Positions 46,306 to 55,144 are shown, numbered from the stretch's first letter. The stretch is 64,000 nucleotides of DNA from Rummeliibacillus sp044763875 (GCF_044763875.1 NZ_JBIWGZ010000002.1:558001-622000), one strand, 5' to 3'. Notes: a model not told the origin generated them from the sequence alone. Translations and numbers: made by a program.

Positions 46306-46538
46306 TTAAAAAGACTCCTTTCATTGAGAATATTGTATCATATAATCCATTTTGAATTACGAAACAAAAATACTATTATGTATAATAAATCATTACAAAA
46401 GGCATGGATCAATAATTACAATTGGATGAATTATTATATTCTTTAGTTTTATTATATAAATTAATATTTGTTTAATTACAGTTGACTTTTAAAATTTGAT
46501 GACTATCTACTCGGTAGAATTTTTTTCTAAAATAATAG

Positions 46539-46567
46539 ACAAAGTCGAAAAAATCGACTTTGTCTAC
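46539..46567. terminator. Hairpin between flgN and fliB
   Basis: AGACAAAGTCGA and TCGACTTTGTCT pair exactly around five A. The sequence after it (CTACAGTCTGAAGCAC) recurs near the hairpins at 45.05 and 44.82 kb. It ends the flgM-flgN transcript, although the T run is interrupted. Confidence 0.6.
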
Positions 46568-46597
46568 AGTCTGAAGCACTTTTAATAGAAGGTACCT

Positions 46598-47092
46598 TTA
46601 AGCTTGTGAGTCAAATTGAGTTTGTTTTATACTACTACCACGCACTTGAGTCTTAGAATAGTTAATCTGATCAGGTTGTGGTCTTAGTAAATCTAATGTC
46701 ATATTGACGAATTGTAGTGATTGGAAAGTTAATTTTTGGTTTAAGTCGTTTTGATTTCTTAATGTATCAATGACAAGTAATAGTCTTTTTCGTACTTCGT
46801 CTAATTTCGACTTTTCTTCATGCGTATCAGCTGCTTCCATTACATCGGCAACTGTAGCTTGGCCAGATAGAGCAATCCCCTTAGCTCCTAGGTAATCCGT
46901 TACCATTTTCTGACGTTGTTGCTCGAGCTGTGAAATCGCAGCTACATGCGCTTGCTCGTCCTTGAGCATTTGATCGAGTCCAGCCATGTCTCCAACTTTA
47001 ATCAGCTCTGTTTTGTGGTAAGCAAGCTTGAGCAGACTCTTATGCATTTTTTCGAGTTTATCCATGATGGATAGTAGTGGATCAATCGACAT
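46598..47092 (-). CDS. flgN: FlgN family export chaperone
   Basis: FlgN-type chaperones deliver FlgK and FlgL to the export gate. The 164-residue protein is helical with the family's N-terminal pattern (IMDKLEKMHKSLLKLAYHKT, LIKVGDMAGLDQMLKDE) and a conserved heptad region (LLLVIDTLRNQNDLNQKL). It sits 18 bases after flgM, as yvyG does in B. subtilis. Confidence 0.9.
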   Translation of the reverse strand: MSIDPLLSIMDKLEKMHKSLLKLAYHKTELIKVGDMAGLDQMLKDEQAHVAAISQLEQQRQKMVTDYLGAKGIALSGQATVADVMEAADTHEEKSKLDEVRKRLLLVIDTLRNQNDLNQKLTFQSLQFVNMTLDLLRPQPDQINYSKTQVRGSSIKQTQFDSQA

Positions 47093-47110
47093 GTCTTATA
47101 CTCCTTTTTC

Positions 47111-47374
47111 TTATCGGCGGTGATATTTTAAAATATCTGATGCAAGCTTTTGCGCATCTACTTTGTAATTACCAGATTGGACCTGTTCTTTAAGTTGCTG
47201 AACACGCTCGGCTCTTTCATCAGCAAAACTTTTAATCCCTTGAAGGTCCTTTGCAGCTGAAGAAATTTCTAGTTGGTCTGTTACATTAAGTGTGCTTTTC
47301 TTTACTTGCTCTGTTTTCAGCGATTGGTTTTGATAAGGATTTACCTTATTTACACCGTAGTTATAGATTTTCAT
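47111..47374 (-). CDS. flgM: Anti-sigma-D factor FlgM
   Basis: FlgM holds SigD inactive until the hook is complete and FlgM is neutralised or exported. The 87 residues end with the SigD-binding helices (DQLEISSAAKDLQG and ERVQQLKEQVQSGNYKVDAQ, then LASDILKY). Upstream, TCCGAAAT (47422-47415) with a TTAA 15 bases before it is a weak SigD-like promoter, which would give the usual autoregulation. Confidence 0.95.
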   Translation of the reverse strand: MKIYNYGVNKVNPYQNQSLKTEQVKKSTLNVTDQLEISSAAKDLQGIKSFADERAERVQQLKEQVQSGNYKVDAQKLASDILKYHRR

Positions 47375-47513
47375 CTCTATGACCTCCTTTCATTCGTTCT
47401 GTTGTCTACACATTATTTCGGATAAGTTTAAGTGAAGTTAAGTAAAATAGAAGAAAAGCGAAAGACATACTAGTGATTCAAAACCGTTATAGTGCTTTTT
47501 TCCTTTCAAAAAT

Positions 47514-47545
47514 AAATCTCCATGCAAATACTATGCATGGAGACT
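47514..47545 (-). terminator. Terminator of yvyF
   Basis: TCTCCATGCA and TGCATGGAGA pair around a short loop just past the yvyF stop; T-rich sequence follows on the minus strand. Confidence 0.7.
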
Positions 47546-47553
47546 TAGTTCTT

Positions 47554-47970
47554 TTATTTTTTTCGACGTTCTGCTAAATAAGTTCCTTTGTTATTTTCCT
47601 CAATATTCTTTCGGAATTCGCGCCCAGCTTCGAATTTATTAAGATTCGATTTCAGCTCTTCGGTACAATCATCACATAATTTCCCTTGATTAGTTAGGTG
47701 ACCACAGTTATCACATGGATAGCCTAAATTAGGGAATAGGGCAGGCTGTAATCTATTTTTTCGTACCCATTTATATAATAGTTCTTTTTCGACTCCTGTT
47801 GCTTCAACAATTCGATCTACAGTAGCTGCACGGTTCTCTCTTTTACGTAAAAAACGGTACACAACTTCGTACATCTGCTCTTCTTCCTGAGCACATTTCG
47901 GGCAAATTTCTCTAACACCAGTATAGTTATAGAAACTTCCACATTTCGGACAATTTCGTAACTCCCCCAT
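47554..47970 (-). CDS. yvyF: YvyF-like flagellar operon protein
   Basis: A 138-residue protein of the TIGR03826 family found before flgM. Two zinc ribbons flank a helix-turn-helix: CPKCGSFYNYTG...CPKC near the N-terminus and CDNCGHLTNQGKLCDDC near 85, with VDRIVEATGVEKELLYKWVR between. The layout suggests a DNA-binding regulator; its target in flagellar control is not established. The frame is open five codons up, but the first ATG overlaps the GGAGG, so the start is 47970. Confidence 0.88.
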   Translation of the reverse strand: MGELRNCPKCGSFYNYTGVREICPKCAQEEEQMYEVVYRFLRKRENRAATVDRIVEATGVEKELLYKWVRKNRLQPALFPNLGYPCDNCGHLTNQGKLCDDCTEELKSNLNKFEAGREFRKNIEENNKGTYLAERRKK

Positions 47971-48167
47971 ATATAGTACCTCCATCTCTATTTCTATTTA
48001 CGTATATTCATATTGTCGACATAATGAAGCAATATTTTATAAGTGTAATATTAGTAAACTTTTTTCTGATTACATCATAACAAATATATAGGTCCTTGGA
48101 TACTTAATGTGGGAGTTTCAGTGGATTTTTCGGGTACTTTTCATTACTCTATTTATGATTGCTCTGC

Positions 48168-48809
48168 CTACCCTTGGATTAGGGTAAATGCTGTAACCTT
48201 TTTGGCACCTGCTTCTAGTAATAATGATTTCGCATATTTTAGTGTGGTACCGGTTGTCACTATATCGTCTACCAATATATAGTGTACAGCTTCGATTATG
48301 GAATGCGGTTTCAGATTGAAAAGTTGCTCTGATTGTTCCCTCTCTACTTTCGATTTACTTGATTGAGTGATGGGAGACTTTTTCTCAAGTAAATGTGTGT
48401 AGGAGATATTCGCTGCATTAAGTATTTCATCGATATGTGCAAATGTACGTTGTTTTAATTTATCGGGATGCATCGGAATTGGTACGATAATTGCTTGTTT
48501 ATCCTTCAAGTAGTTATGAATTTGCGCATGAAAAACTTCTGAGAGTACGACATCCTTAAAAAATTTATATTGATGTAGGAAGTCTTTCATCGGTTCGTTA
48601 TAGTGGTATAGCGCTGTGACATCCTCATATTTTTGCTGCTCTTGTGTTACACATACAAATTTCTGCATGCATTTTTCGCAAATGACTGGTTCAACGGTTT
48701 GGATAAGAAGTCTGCGCCAAGTGAGTTTATTTTGGAGTGGCGTGCTGCATAGATAGCAATGTGTCACGACTTTCTGTGTTACTCTGTCTGGGTTTCTACT
48801 AGTCAGCAT
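48168..48809 (-). CDS. comFC: Late competence protein ComFC
   Basis: A phosphoribosyltransferase-fold protein needed for natural transformation. The 213 residues have a zinc finger of four cysteines (CYLC near 18, CEKC near 44) and the PRTase loop ILVDDIVTTGTTLKYAKSLL near 180. It starts at the last base of comFA and forms an operon with it. B. subtilis has comFB between the two; it is absent here. Confidence 0.92.
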   Translation of the reverse strand: MLTSRNPDRVTQKVVTHCYLCSTPLQNKLTWRRLLIQTVEPVICEKCMQKFVCVTQEQQKYEDVTALYHYNEPMKDFLHQYKFFKDVVLSEVFHAQIHNYLKDKQAIIVPIPMHPDKLKQRTFAHIDEILNAANISYTHLLEKKSPITQSSKSKVEREQSEQLFNLKPHSIIEAVHYILVDDIVTTGTTLKYAKSLLLEAGAKKVTAFTLIQG

Positions 48810-50272
48810 TATGTTAGCACCTCCATTTGATTTAGTTTTATGATTTCCTTCCGCGCCTCATCCATTTCAAGCGTAATACCATGGTGAAAGAATACTATAT
48901 CCCCTTTTGGGCAATCTGCCGAGCGTCCAACACGACCACCGATTTGAATTAGTGCACTCGCTGTGAAAATTCCACTTTCAGCTCCAACTACTGCTACTTG
49001 TACTTTTGGAATGGTGATTCCTCGTTCTAGAATTGTTGTTGTTAGAAGACCCGGAACTTTTTTCTCACGAAGTGCGAGTACCTTTTCTTTGCGATCAGGA
49101 TCCTCTGCGTGAACCGCTTCAATTTGTGGATGCAATTTTTGAAATAACGGTATTGCTTTCTCCATTAGTTCAATTGTTGGGAAAAATATGAGAAACGGCT
49201 CTTCATTGGTGAGCCGGGTGTTTGTCCAATTCTGTAATTTTTCTGGAATCTTTCCTTTAGTAATGTGTTTTTGGTAATTAAAAAGTGCGTCATAGCGTGG
49301 CACCGGAAGATGGTGACCATGATATCTTCTAGGAATAAAAGAATATCCACCATTTACTTTCTTTACTTTTTCAATTAATTCATCAGATGGTGTTGCAGTT
49401 ACGAATAATATTGGTGCTTCTGGTTGCTTCGCTTTATTAACAGCTTGTTTCAACGTTTCGTCAAATGTATATGGGAAGGCATCTGCTTCATCGACTATGA
49501 CGATATCAAATGCTTCTTCAAATCGATAGAGCTGATGAGTCGTTGCAATAATTAGTGGAGAATAGCGTTTTTCAACCGTCGCCCCACCATATAATGCTTG
49601 CACAAAAGTATTTGGGAATACTTTTTGAATACGTGGAGCAAGTTCGAGCACAACATCCGTTCGCGGTGTTGCAACGCAGACTCGTTTGTTTTGCTTTAGA
49701 CATTCTGCAATTGCAGGGAATAGGATTTCGGTTTTCCCTGCTCCGCATACTGCATGGGTCAAATGGGATCGATTCATTTTGACGCTTTCTATTAATTCCT
49801 CTGAAGCCTTCTTTTGTTGAGGTGTGAATGTGCCATCCCATTGAAAAATGCGAGAATTGTTGAATTTTGTATGGTTCGGCAGAATTAGTTTGGACTGCGG
49901 TCCTGACCATTTCACCAAATCTGAACAGCTGCTCACTCTTCCCATGTTGATACAATGTCGGCAATAAACACAAATACGCTGGCAATTAGCACAATTAAAA
50001 AACGCAAAAAATTCTGGATTCTGATTTTGACAGCGATTGCAAATATATTTGTTATTCGAGAATAACTTTTTAGTTAAGTTGATTGGTTGTACACCTGGAA
50101 TCGTTTGAATGTATCCCATTTGTATATGTTTGTTGATTGTTTCTTCCATGAATGGAGAATGATCACGAAGCCATAACCGACCTGTTAGAAAGTCACGTAG
50201 TTGAAAGTTAATAAGATTGTGTTGGAAAGAAAGTTTATGGGGTAGTTTTGTTTTGTTTAGTGTAAAGTGCAA
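48809..50272 (-). CDS. comFA: ComFA DNA-uptake helicase
   Basis: A DEAD-box ATPase that helps pull single-stranded DNA into the cell during competence. The 487-residue protein has the N-terminal four-Cys zinc motif (CNRCQNQ...CANC, then CVYCRHC, residues 75-105), Walker A AVCGAGKTE near 174, VIVDEADAFPY near 258, TATPSDE near 293 and motif VI IGGRVGRSADC near 445. ComK control is expected, but no clear ComK box was found in its 5' gap. Confidence 0.95.
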   Translation of the reverse strand: MHFTLNKTKLPHKLSFQHNLINFQLRDFLTGRLWLRDHSPFMEETINKHIQMGYIQTIPGVQPINLTKKLFSNNKYICNRCQNQNPEFFAFFNCANCQRICVYCRHCINMGRVSSCSDLVKWSGPQSKLILPNHTKFNNSRIFQWDGTFTPQQKKASEELIESVKMNRSHLTHAVCGAGKTEILFPAIAECLKQNKRVCVATPRTDVVLELAPRIQKVFPNTFVQALYGGATVEKRYSPLIIATTHQLYRFEEAFDIVIVDEADAFPYTFDETLKQAVNKAKQPEAPILFVTATPSDELIEKVKKVNGGYSFIPRRYHGHHLPVPRYDALFNYQKHITKGKIPEKLQNWTNTRLTNEEPFLIFFPTIELMEKAIPLFQKLHPQIEAVHAEDPDRKEKVLALREKKVPGLLTTTILERGITIPKVQVAVVGAESGIFTASALIQIGGRVGRSADCPKGDIVFFHHGITLEMDEARKEIIKLNQMEVLT

Positions 50273-50515
50273 TTGTTCCCTCCAAAATCTGGGGTTGGAT
50301 TGGGTTTAGTTTACAGATTCTGGAGTGATATTGCAAGTTGTATTTATAGTAAGACTTTCTTGAACTTATGAGAGCAAAAGATTAATTGCTCTGATTGTTC
50401 GCGGATGGAGTCTGGGTCATATTACTCTAGATTCTGCCGCGGATAATCAAAGACTATTTAGATAAGTGGTACTAAAATTTCTTTTCATACCACTCTCTAC
50501 ATTTAGGAAAAATAA

Positions 50516-50612
50516 TACTTGCGGAATTGGGTAAAATACTTGCGACTTTGATTGTTTTACTTGCGAGTTCGGCCGATTTACTTGCGACTTTTGAAACTGT
50601 ATTTGTGTTCTC
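50516..50612 (+). repeat. 21-bp repeat array, locus 1
   Basis: Five units begin at 50516, 50537, 50558, 50579 and 50600, exactly 21 bases apart. Consensus TACTTGCGACTTTGANNNTTT; the last unit is a variant TATTTGTGTTCTCAGCAA. The array lies between the comFA 5' end and the degV terminator, in a 478-base gap with no other gene. The same array occurs at 57.3 and 63.4 kb. Confidence 0.9.
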
Positions 50613-50701
50613 AGCAAATTACTTCTTCAAAATTTGTGAAACTACTAAATGCTCTCATTATTCCCGACAATATTTCAATCTATTATTCATAATCTTGCCG
50701 C

Positions 50702-50740
50702 AAAAAAATCTCACCAAGAAATTTGGTGAGATACTTTTTT
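50702..50740 (-). terminator. Terminator of degV
   Basis: ATCTCACCAA and TTGGTGAGAT form the stem with a short loop (GAAA/T) and A/T runs outside, 10 bases past the degV stop. Confidence 0.85.
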
Positions 50741-50749
50741 CATATAAAC

Positions 50750-51592
50750 CTATTTTCTATACCATCCAAGCCCCATAGAACCTTCACCTAGGTGAGTACC
50801 GATGACTGGGCCAAAGTAGCTTAGTTCGAAGTGTACAGTCGGATATTTTTCACTAAGCGTAGCTAGCCATTCTTTTCCTTCAGCTTCACAGTTTCCATGG
50901 ATAACAACTGCTTTGATATTTGGATGTACTGCTACGTCTTCACCCAATAAATCTTCAACTCGTTTTAGAGCACGTTTTCGTGTGCGGATTTTTTCAAATG
51001 GTACGATAACTTTTTCTTGGAAATGCAGTAGAGGTTTTACTTGAAGCAAGCCACCAATCAATGCAGATGCAGCAGAAAGTCGTCCACCTCGTTGCAAATG
51101 AGATAGATCATCTACCATAAAGTATGCGCGAATTGTTTTTTTCATCTCATCTAGTTTCTCGATGATTTCTTTAGCTGAAGCGCCAGTTTGAGCCATTTTT
51201 CCCGCTTCTATTACATAGAAACCTTGGACTTCGCAAGCAATTTCACTGTCAAAGCCGTAGACGTTGATACCATCGACCATTTCTCCAGCTTGGACTGCTC
51301 CCTGATATGTACCACTAATACCGCTTGATAAATGAATCGTTACAATTTCATCATAGTCTGTTGCTAGCTCTTCAAATAAAGTGACAAACTCGCCAATCGG
51401 TGGCTGTGAGGTTTTAGGAAGCTCCTTTGCGACTCTGACTTTATTATAAAAAGTAGTAACATCTATATCGACGCCTTCAGCATATGATTCTTGATCGAAA
51501 GTTACACTAAGAGGTACTACTTGAATATCATATTGTTGTTGTTCAGCTTGGGACAAATAGGCTGTACTATCTGTTACAATTGCTGTTCTCAT
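50750..51592 (-). CDS. DegV family fatty-acid-binding protein
   Basis: DegV proteins (FakB type) bind fatty acids and can present them to a kinase. The 280-residue protein has the family start AIVTDSTAYLSQAEQQ, the lipid-facing Ser/Thr motif HLSSGISGTYQGA near 92, VQAGEMVDGINVYGFDSEIA, HLQRGGRLSAASALIG near 165 and GPVIGTHLGEGSMGLGW at the end. In B. subtilis the degV gene also lies beside degSU and comF. Single gene with its own terminator. Confidence 0.93.
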   Translation of the reverse strand: MRTAIVTDSTAYLSQAEQQQYDIQVVPLSVTFDQESYAEGVDIDVTTFYNKVRVAKELPKTSQPPIGEFVTLFEELATDYDEIVTIHLSSGISGTYQGAVQAGEMVDGINVYGFDSEIACEVQGFYVIEAGKMAQTGASAKEIIEKLDEMKKTIRAYFMVDDLSHLQRGGRLSAASALIGGLLQVKPLLHFQEKVIVPFEKIRTRKRALKRVEDLLGEDVAVHPNIKAVVIHGNCEAEGKEWLATLSEKYPTVHFELSYFGPVIGTHLGEGSMGLGWYRK

Positions 51593-51730
51593 AAACGAAT
51601 TTCACTCTCCTAACTAATTTATTCATTTTATAATATATTTCTATCAATGTTAAATAATAAATATGCTTATTTTCTAGTTTGGCTGATTTTCTATTTTAGG
51701 TCAAATTTCAATAAAGTGAAACTTCCATCA

Positions 51731-51925
51731 GTGGGGGTTATCTTCATCCCCCACACAAAAAAGAACTTAGTTTAATTTCGCCACGGCCTGTGGCAACAAC
51801 TGAGTATCCAACATCCTGTTGGACCGAACCAATCGGGCTTTTACGGGCAGTTTTCCCCCACCTTTCTTCTTCGCTTCTCTCTCAAATCTTGAGGTGGGGG
51901 TCTTACTGCCCGTTAATGCGGGATA
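51731..51925 (-). ncRNA. Highly structured non-coding stretch, possible omega-RNA remnant
   Basis: On the minus strand a nested fold is visible: ACGGGCAG (51913-51906) with CTGCCCGT (51850-51843) enclosing AGGTGGGGG-type stems (51900-51892 with 51863-51855), then hairpins CCAAC/GTTGG (51822-51808) and GCCAC/GTGGC (51794-51780), then a terminal hairpin of GTGGGGG and CCCCCAC (51754-51731). GC content is much above its surroundings. The order of stems recalls the 3' end of IS200/IS605 TnpB elements, whose RNA guides TnpB. No tnpB gene is present. A 62-codon frame through it has no start signal. Confidence 0.4.
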
Positions 51926-51960
51926 AAAAAGAATGCAAAGGTAAACCCCTTGCATCCTCT
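51926..51960 (-). terminator. Terminator of lipoprotein gene
   Basis: GATGCAAGG and CCTTTGCATT pair around GGTTTA with six T following on the minus strand. Confidence 0.8.
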
Positions 51961-51971
51961 AAATAAATCAA

Positions 51972-52631
51972 CTATTCTTTTGTTCCCATTACATAAATTG
52001 CTGAGATAACCCATTTACCATTTTCTTTTACCATTACTGATACCTGATTTGTCGGTTGAGAAAATGAGTTGTTATCTTGTTTCATAAAAACTTTGACATT
52101 TGCAAATACCTCTGCATAATCTTGTTTATATTTTTTGATTGTTATATTTTTGGCTATTCGTTTTGCGTCATATTCTTTGAAGACTTGTTTCGCATAATCA
52201 ATGTCTTCTTGGCGATTGAAGCCTTTTGGTTTTTCAGAAATTGTTGCTGCATAACGATTAATGTCTTTAGCGTTGAATGCATCTATATTTTCGTTGAAAG
52301 CTGCAATAATTGCTTTCTTTTCTTCATTTGGAATAGATTTTGCTTCTTCGACTTTACCATCTGAATTTATTTCGAAGCCTACTTGGTCATCCTTATTGGA
52401 AGTAGATGAATCGGGTGATGTTTGTTCTTTGCTAGATTTTGTCGAATCTTGTGTAGATTCTGCATTGCTTTGTTGTGCATCTGGTATACCATGATTAATC
52501 GAATTATTTTGTGATGTATAATCGGTATCTTTTGTAGAACCAGAACTAGTCTCTTTAGCACTTTCATCGTTTCCACAAGCTGCTAACATTAAAGCACAAA
52601 TCCCGACAAGTGCTAACTTTCTAAAAACCAT
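51972..52631 (-). CDS. Lipoprotein with NTF2-like C-terminal domain
   Basis: A 219-residue lipoprotein of unknown function. The lipobox LMLAAC puts the lipidated Cys at 19; residues 20-90 are a Ser/Thr/Asp-rich linker, and residues 105-218 look like an NTF2/SnoaL-type domain (AIIAAFNENIDAFNAKDINR, then YAEVFANVKVFM and ENGKWVISAIYV). Such domains often act as extracellular binding modules. It is a single gene with its own terminator, between degV and degU. Confidence 0.82.
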   Translation of the reverse strand: MVFRKLALVGICALMLAACGNDESAKETSSGSTKDTDYTSQNNSINHGIPDAQQSNAESTQDSTKSSKEQTSPDSSTSNKDDQVGFEINSDGKVEEAKSIPNEEKKAIIAAFNENIDAFNAKDINRYAATISEKPKGFNRQEDIDYAKQVFKEYDAKRIAKNITIKKYKQDYAEVFANVKVFMKQDNNSFSQPTNQVSVMVKENGKWVISAIYVMGTKE

Positions 52632-52902
52632 TTAAAACCCTCCTACATTCTTCTTGGGATTAGAATACCCAAATTTCTAAAAATTCATAATTTCTATAAT
52701 CTCAATAATTATTAAGACGTAATCGCTATAAATAAGTTTCTAATATGTACCACTCACACCGTTTTTAAAATTCTTGTAAGACATACTCAATTAGTATAAT
52801 CTAGAATCTATTTATATGTCATTTAAAGTTTCTTTCTAGTAGAAATATGTCGTAATTTTGCCATTTTTAATAGGAGCTATTTTAAATTACACTGTTGATA
52901 AA

Positions 52903-52952
52903 CGCTTCGCTTTCCCTCAAAAGTCTACTTCATTTCCACTTCATATATCACT
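52903..52952. repeat. Fragment of the dispersed palindromic repeat
   Basis: AACGCTTCGCTTTCC and TCATTTCCACTTCAT match the two ends of the full copy at 1.6 kb with the middle lost. The rest of the 466-base gap is AT-rich; an exact palindrome TTTCACTATC-TA-GATAGTGAAA lies at 53001-53022 next to the degU terminator. Confidence 0.5.
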
Positions 52953-53017
52953 TATATAAGTCAACACCGAAGATTAACAGCGCTTAAATATTAAACACGT
53001 TTTCACTATCTAGATAG

Positions 53018-53064
53018 TGAAAAAAGGCTAGAGCAACTGTTGTATTCCCAGTCACCCTAGCCTT
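53018..53064 (-). terminator. Terminator of degSU
   Basis: AAGGCTAG and CTAGCCTT pair across a long loop, followed by T6 on the minus strand, about 30 bases past degU. Confidence 0.65.
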
Positions 53065-53096
53065 ATACGAATTCGTTTATTACTATTGTTATTTGA

Positions 53097-53771
53097 TTAT
53101 CGAACTTCTACCCAGCCGTTTTTAATCGCTGTTACAACTGCTTGTGTACGGTCGTTTACATTCATTTTTTGAAGAATACTTGATACGTGATTTTTTACGG
53201 TTTTTTCAGAGATGTACAATGTTTCACCGATTGCTCTGTTACTTTGTCCATCTGTTAAAAGTTGTAGAACTTCACATTCACGTTTTGTAAGTAGGTGGAA
53301 AGGTCGGCGAATCTCTGTTTGGTGGAAAGATCCTTTGTTTTCACGTTCACTTAAACGGCGATATTCCGCTACTAAATTACGTGTTACTTTTGGATGTAGG
53401 TATGAACCACCAGATGCTACAATTTTAATGGCATCGACGATTTCATCTGCATCCATTTCTTTTAGCATATAGCCAAGTGCACCAGATTTTAATGCATGTG
53501 AAACATATGATTCATCATCATGGATAGAAAGCATCATCACTTTTGCATCAGGATACTTTTCTAATAGATCTGAAGTAGCTTCTACACCATTCTTTTGTGG
53601 CATATTGATATCCATCAATATCACATCTGGTTGGAATTCTTCATATAGATTAACGACATCTACACCGTCATCGCCTTCTGCCACTACATCAAAAGTATCT
53701 TCAAAATCTAAAATTCGTTTAACACCTTCACGGAATAATTGGTGATCATCTACAATAATAATTTTCGTCAT
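53097..53771 (-). CDS. degU: Response regulator DegU
   Basis: DegU controls motility, degradative enzymes, biofilm and competence (it helps ComK bind its own promoter). The 224-residue protein has a receiver domain with DDHQ at 8-11 and phospho-acceptor D54 in VILMDINMPQKNG, and a LuxR-type HTH (LTKRECEVLQLLTDGQSNRA near 160, then SEKTVKNHVSSI). It follows degS by 26 bases in the usual degS-degU operon. Confidence 0.97.
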   Translation of the reverse strand: MTKIIIVDDHQLFREGVKRILDFEDTFDVVAEGDDGVDVVNLYEEFQPDVILMDINMPQKNGVEATSDLLEKYPDAKVMMLSIHDDESYVSHALKSGALGYMLKEMDADEIVDAIKIVASGGSYLHPKVTRNLVAEYRRLSERENKGSFHQTEIRRPFHLLTKRECEVLQLLTDGQSNRAIGETLYISEKTVKNHVSSILQKMNVNDRTQAVVTAIKNGWVEVR

Positions 53772-53797
53772 TAATATTTCCTCCTAAAATTGGTCCC

Positions 53798-54952
53798 TTA
53801 TTTTTTCTCATCTTGATTTACGGGGATTTTAAACATAATTCGTGTACCTTGTTTTTCAGCAGATGTTAAATTCATTTCTCCGTTTAATAATTCGACTCTT
53901 TCACGCATACCGATTAACCCAAAGGAATTCTTTTTTACAATATTTGTATCGAACCCTATACCATTGTCCTTAATAGTAATATTGAAGTGTTCTTTTCGCC
54001 ACTCAAAGTTTATCCATATATCGCGTGATTTACCATGTTTGATTGAATTATTGACACATTCCTGAGCCAATCTGAAGACAGCAACCTCATAATTTGTACC
54101 TATACGGACTTGTTCACCTATTGAATTAAAATGAACTATAGTTCCTTCGTTGTATTCTTCTACTGACTTCAAATATTTTTTCAAAGTTGGTACGATTCCT
54201 AAATCATCTAGAGCCATAGGTCGCAAATCATAGATAATACGTCGAACTTCATGTAAAGCATCTCGTACCATATCTTTTAGAGATGATAATTCCTTTATAG
54301 CTTGTTCAACACCACGCTCTTCATATGTGCGATTGATTAAATCTGTACGTAACAGTACATTCGCGAGCATTTGAGCAGGGCCATCATGTATTTCTCTCGA
54401 GATACGTTTTCTTTCTTCTTCCGTAGCTTCAATGATTTTAATCGTATAATCTTCTTTCATCTTAGCATTCTCAAGTGCTGGACCAATATGCTTAAGATCG
54501 AACGTTAAATAGTTTAAAACAACATTTACTTGGTTTACTAAATGATCCGCTCTTTCGATTGTATCAAGTAAACTGCGCATTCGTCTTTCTAAATCATCTC
54601 GTTTTTCTCGTAATTGTTTTTCTTCAGCTTGAAGAATTGAATAGCGAATTTGTATTTTATTTGCTTGATCGTAGGCTTTGTGAATTTCTTCTTCCGAAAA
54701 TATTTTAAAATTCTTTGACACCTCTGCTAAACGACTTCTTGAAAGTCTTGACTTAGCTTCGAGTACATCATTTTCGGCTATTACATTCTCTATATTAGAA
54801 CGAACTTCTTCTAGTTCAAGTTTCATCTCTTCAAATGTTCTTCGGCTTTGTTCACTGATCGTAAAGATGTCATTTTTCGATTCATCAATCATTTTAACCA
54901 TTCGATTGAAAACCAAATCTAATGATTTCAAATCAACTTTTTCATTTAGCAT
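53798..54952 (-). CDS. degS: Sensor histidine kinase DegS
   Basis: A cytoplasmic kinase that phosphorylates DegU. The 384-residue protein has a long N-terminal coiled coil (DegS sensor domain, residues 1-165), the phospho-acceptor His189 in EERKRISREIHDGPAQ, equal in position to B. subtilis DegS, and an HATPase_c domain (AQECVNNSIKHGKSRDIWIN; IKDNGIGFD; GLIGMRERVELLNG). No membrane segments, as expected. Confidence 0.97.
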   Translation of the reverse strand: MLNEKVDLKSLDLVFNRMVKMIDESKNDIFTISEQSRRTFEEMKLELEEVRSNIENVIAENDVLEAKSRLSRSRLAEVSKNFKIFSEEEIHKAYDQANKIQIRYSILQAEEKQLREKRDDLERRMRSLLDTIERADHLVNQVNVVLNYLTFDLKHIGPALENAKMKEDYTIKIIEATEEERKRISREIHDGPAQMLANVLLRTDLINRTYEERGVEQAIKELSSLKDMVRDALHEVRRIIYDLRPMALDDLGIVPTLKKYLKSVEEYNEGTIVHFNSIGEQVRIGTNYEVAVFRLAQECVNNSIKHGKSRDIWINFEWRKEHFNITIKDNGIGFDTNIVKKNSFGLIGMRERVELLNGEMNLTSAEKQGTRIMFKIPVNQDEKK

Positions 54953-55058
54953 TTACATCACCCTTACATTTTGTGCTACATTTAAAATAAATAATACACT
55001 ATTAAATAAATATCAAAACTACACCTTTCCTACTGTACCCCAGTCACTATTATATCAT

Positions 55059-55076
55059 TAGTCAGTCCTATGACTA
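55059..55076. promoter_or_regulatory. Inverted repeat in degS-yvyE divergent promoter region
   Basis: TAGTCA-GTCCTA-TGACTA is an exact 6-base inverted repeat between the divergent degS and yvyE genes. It could be an operator. No known consensus was matched. Confidence 0.25.
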
Positions 55077-55144
55077 TTAATTTTTGATTTCAAGAAGATG
55101 TCAAAGGTTTCATTAGGGAATACCTATTTAACGAGGAGTGTAAC

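Noticed and set aside
50516..50612. 21-bp arrays as a CRISPR array
   Set aside because: The units are short, directly adjoining and diverged, with no unique spacers and no cas genes nearby.
50527..50778. Plus-strand frame through array 1 (LLATxxx repeats) as a protein gene
   Set aside because: The frame stays open because the repeat lacks stops; no ribosome binding site is seen, it runs over the degV terminator, and loci 2 and 3 have no start codon.
51767..51955. 62-codon minus-strand gene
   Set aside because: It starts inside the lipoprotein terminator and follows RNA-like stems; no ribosome binding site.
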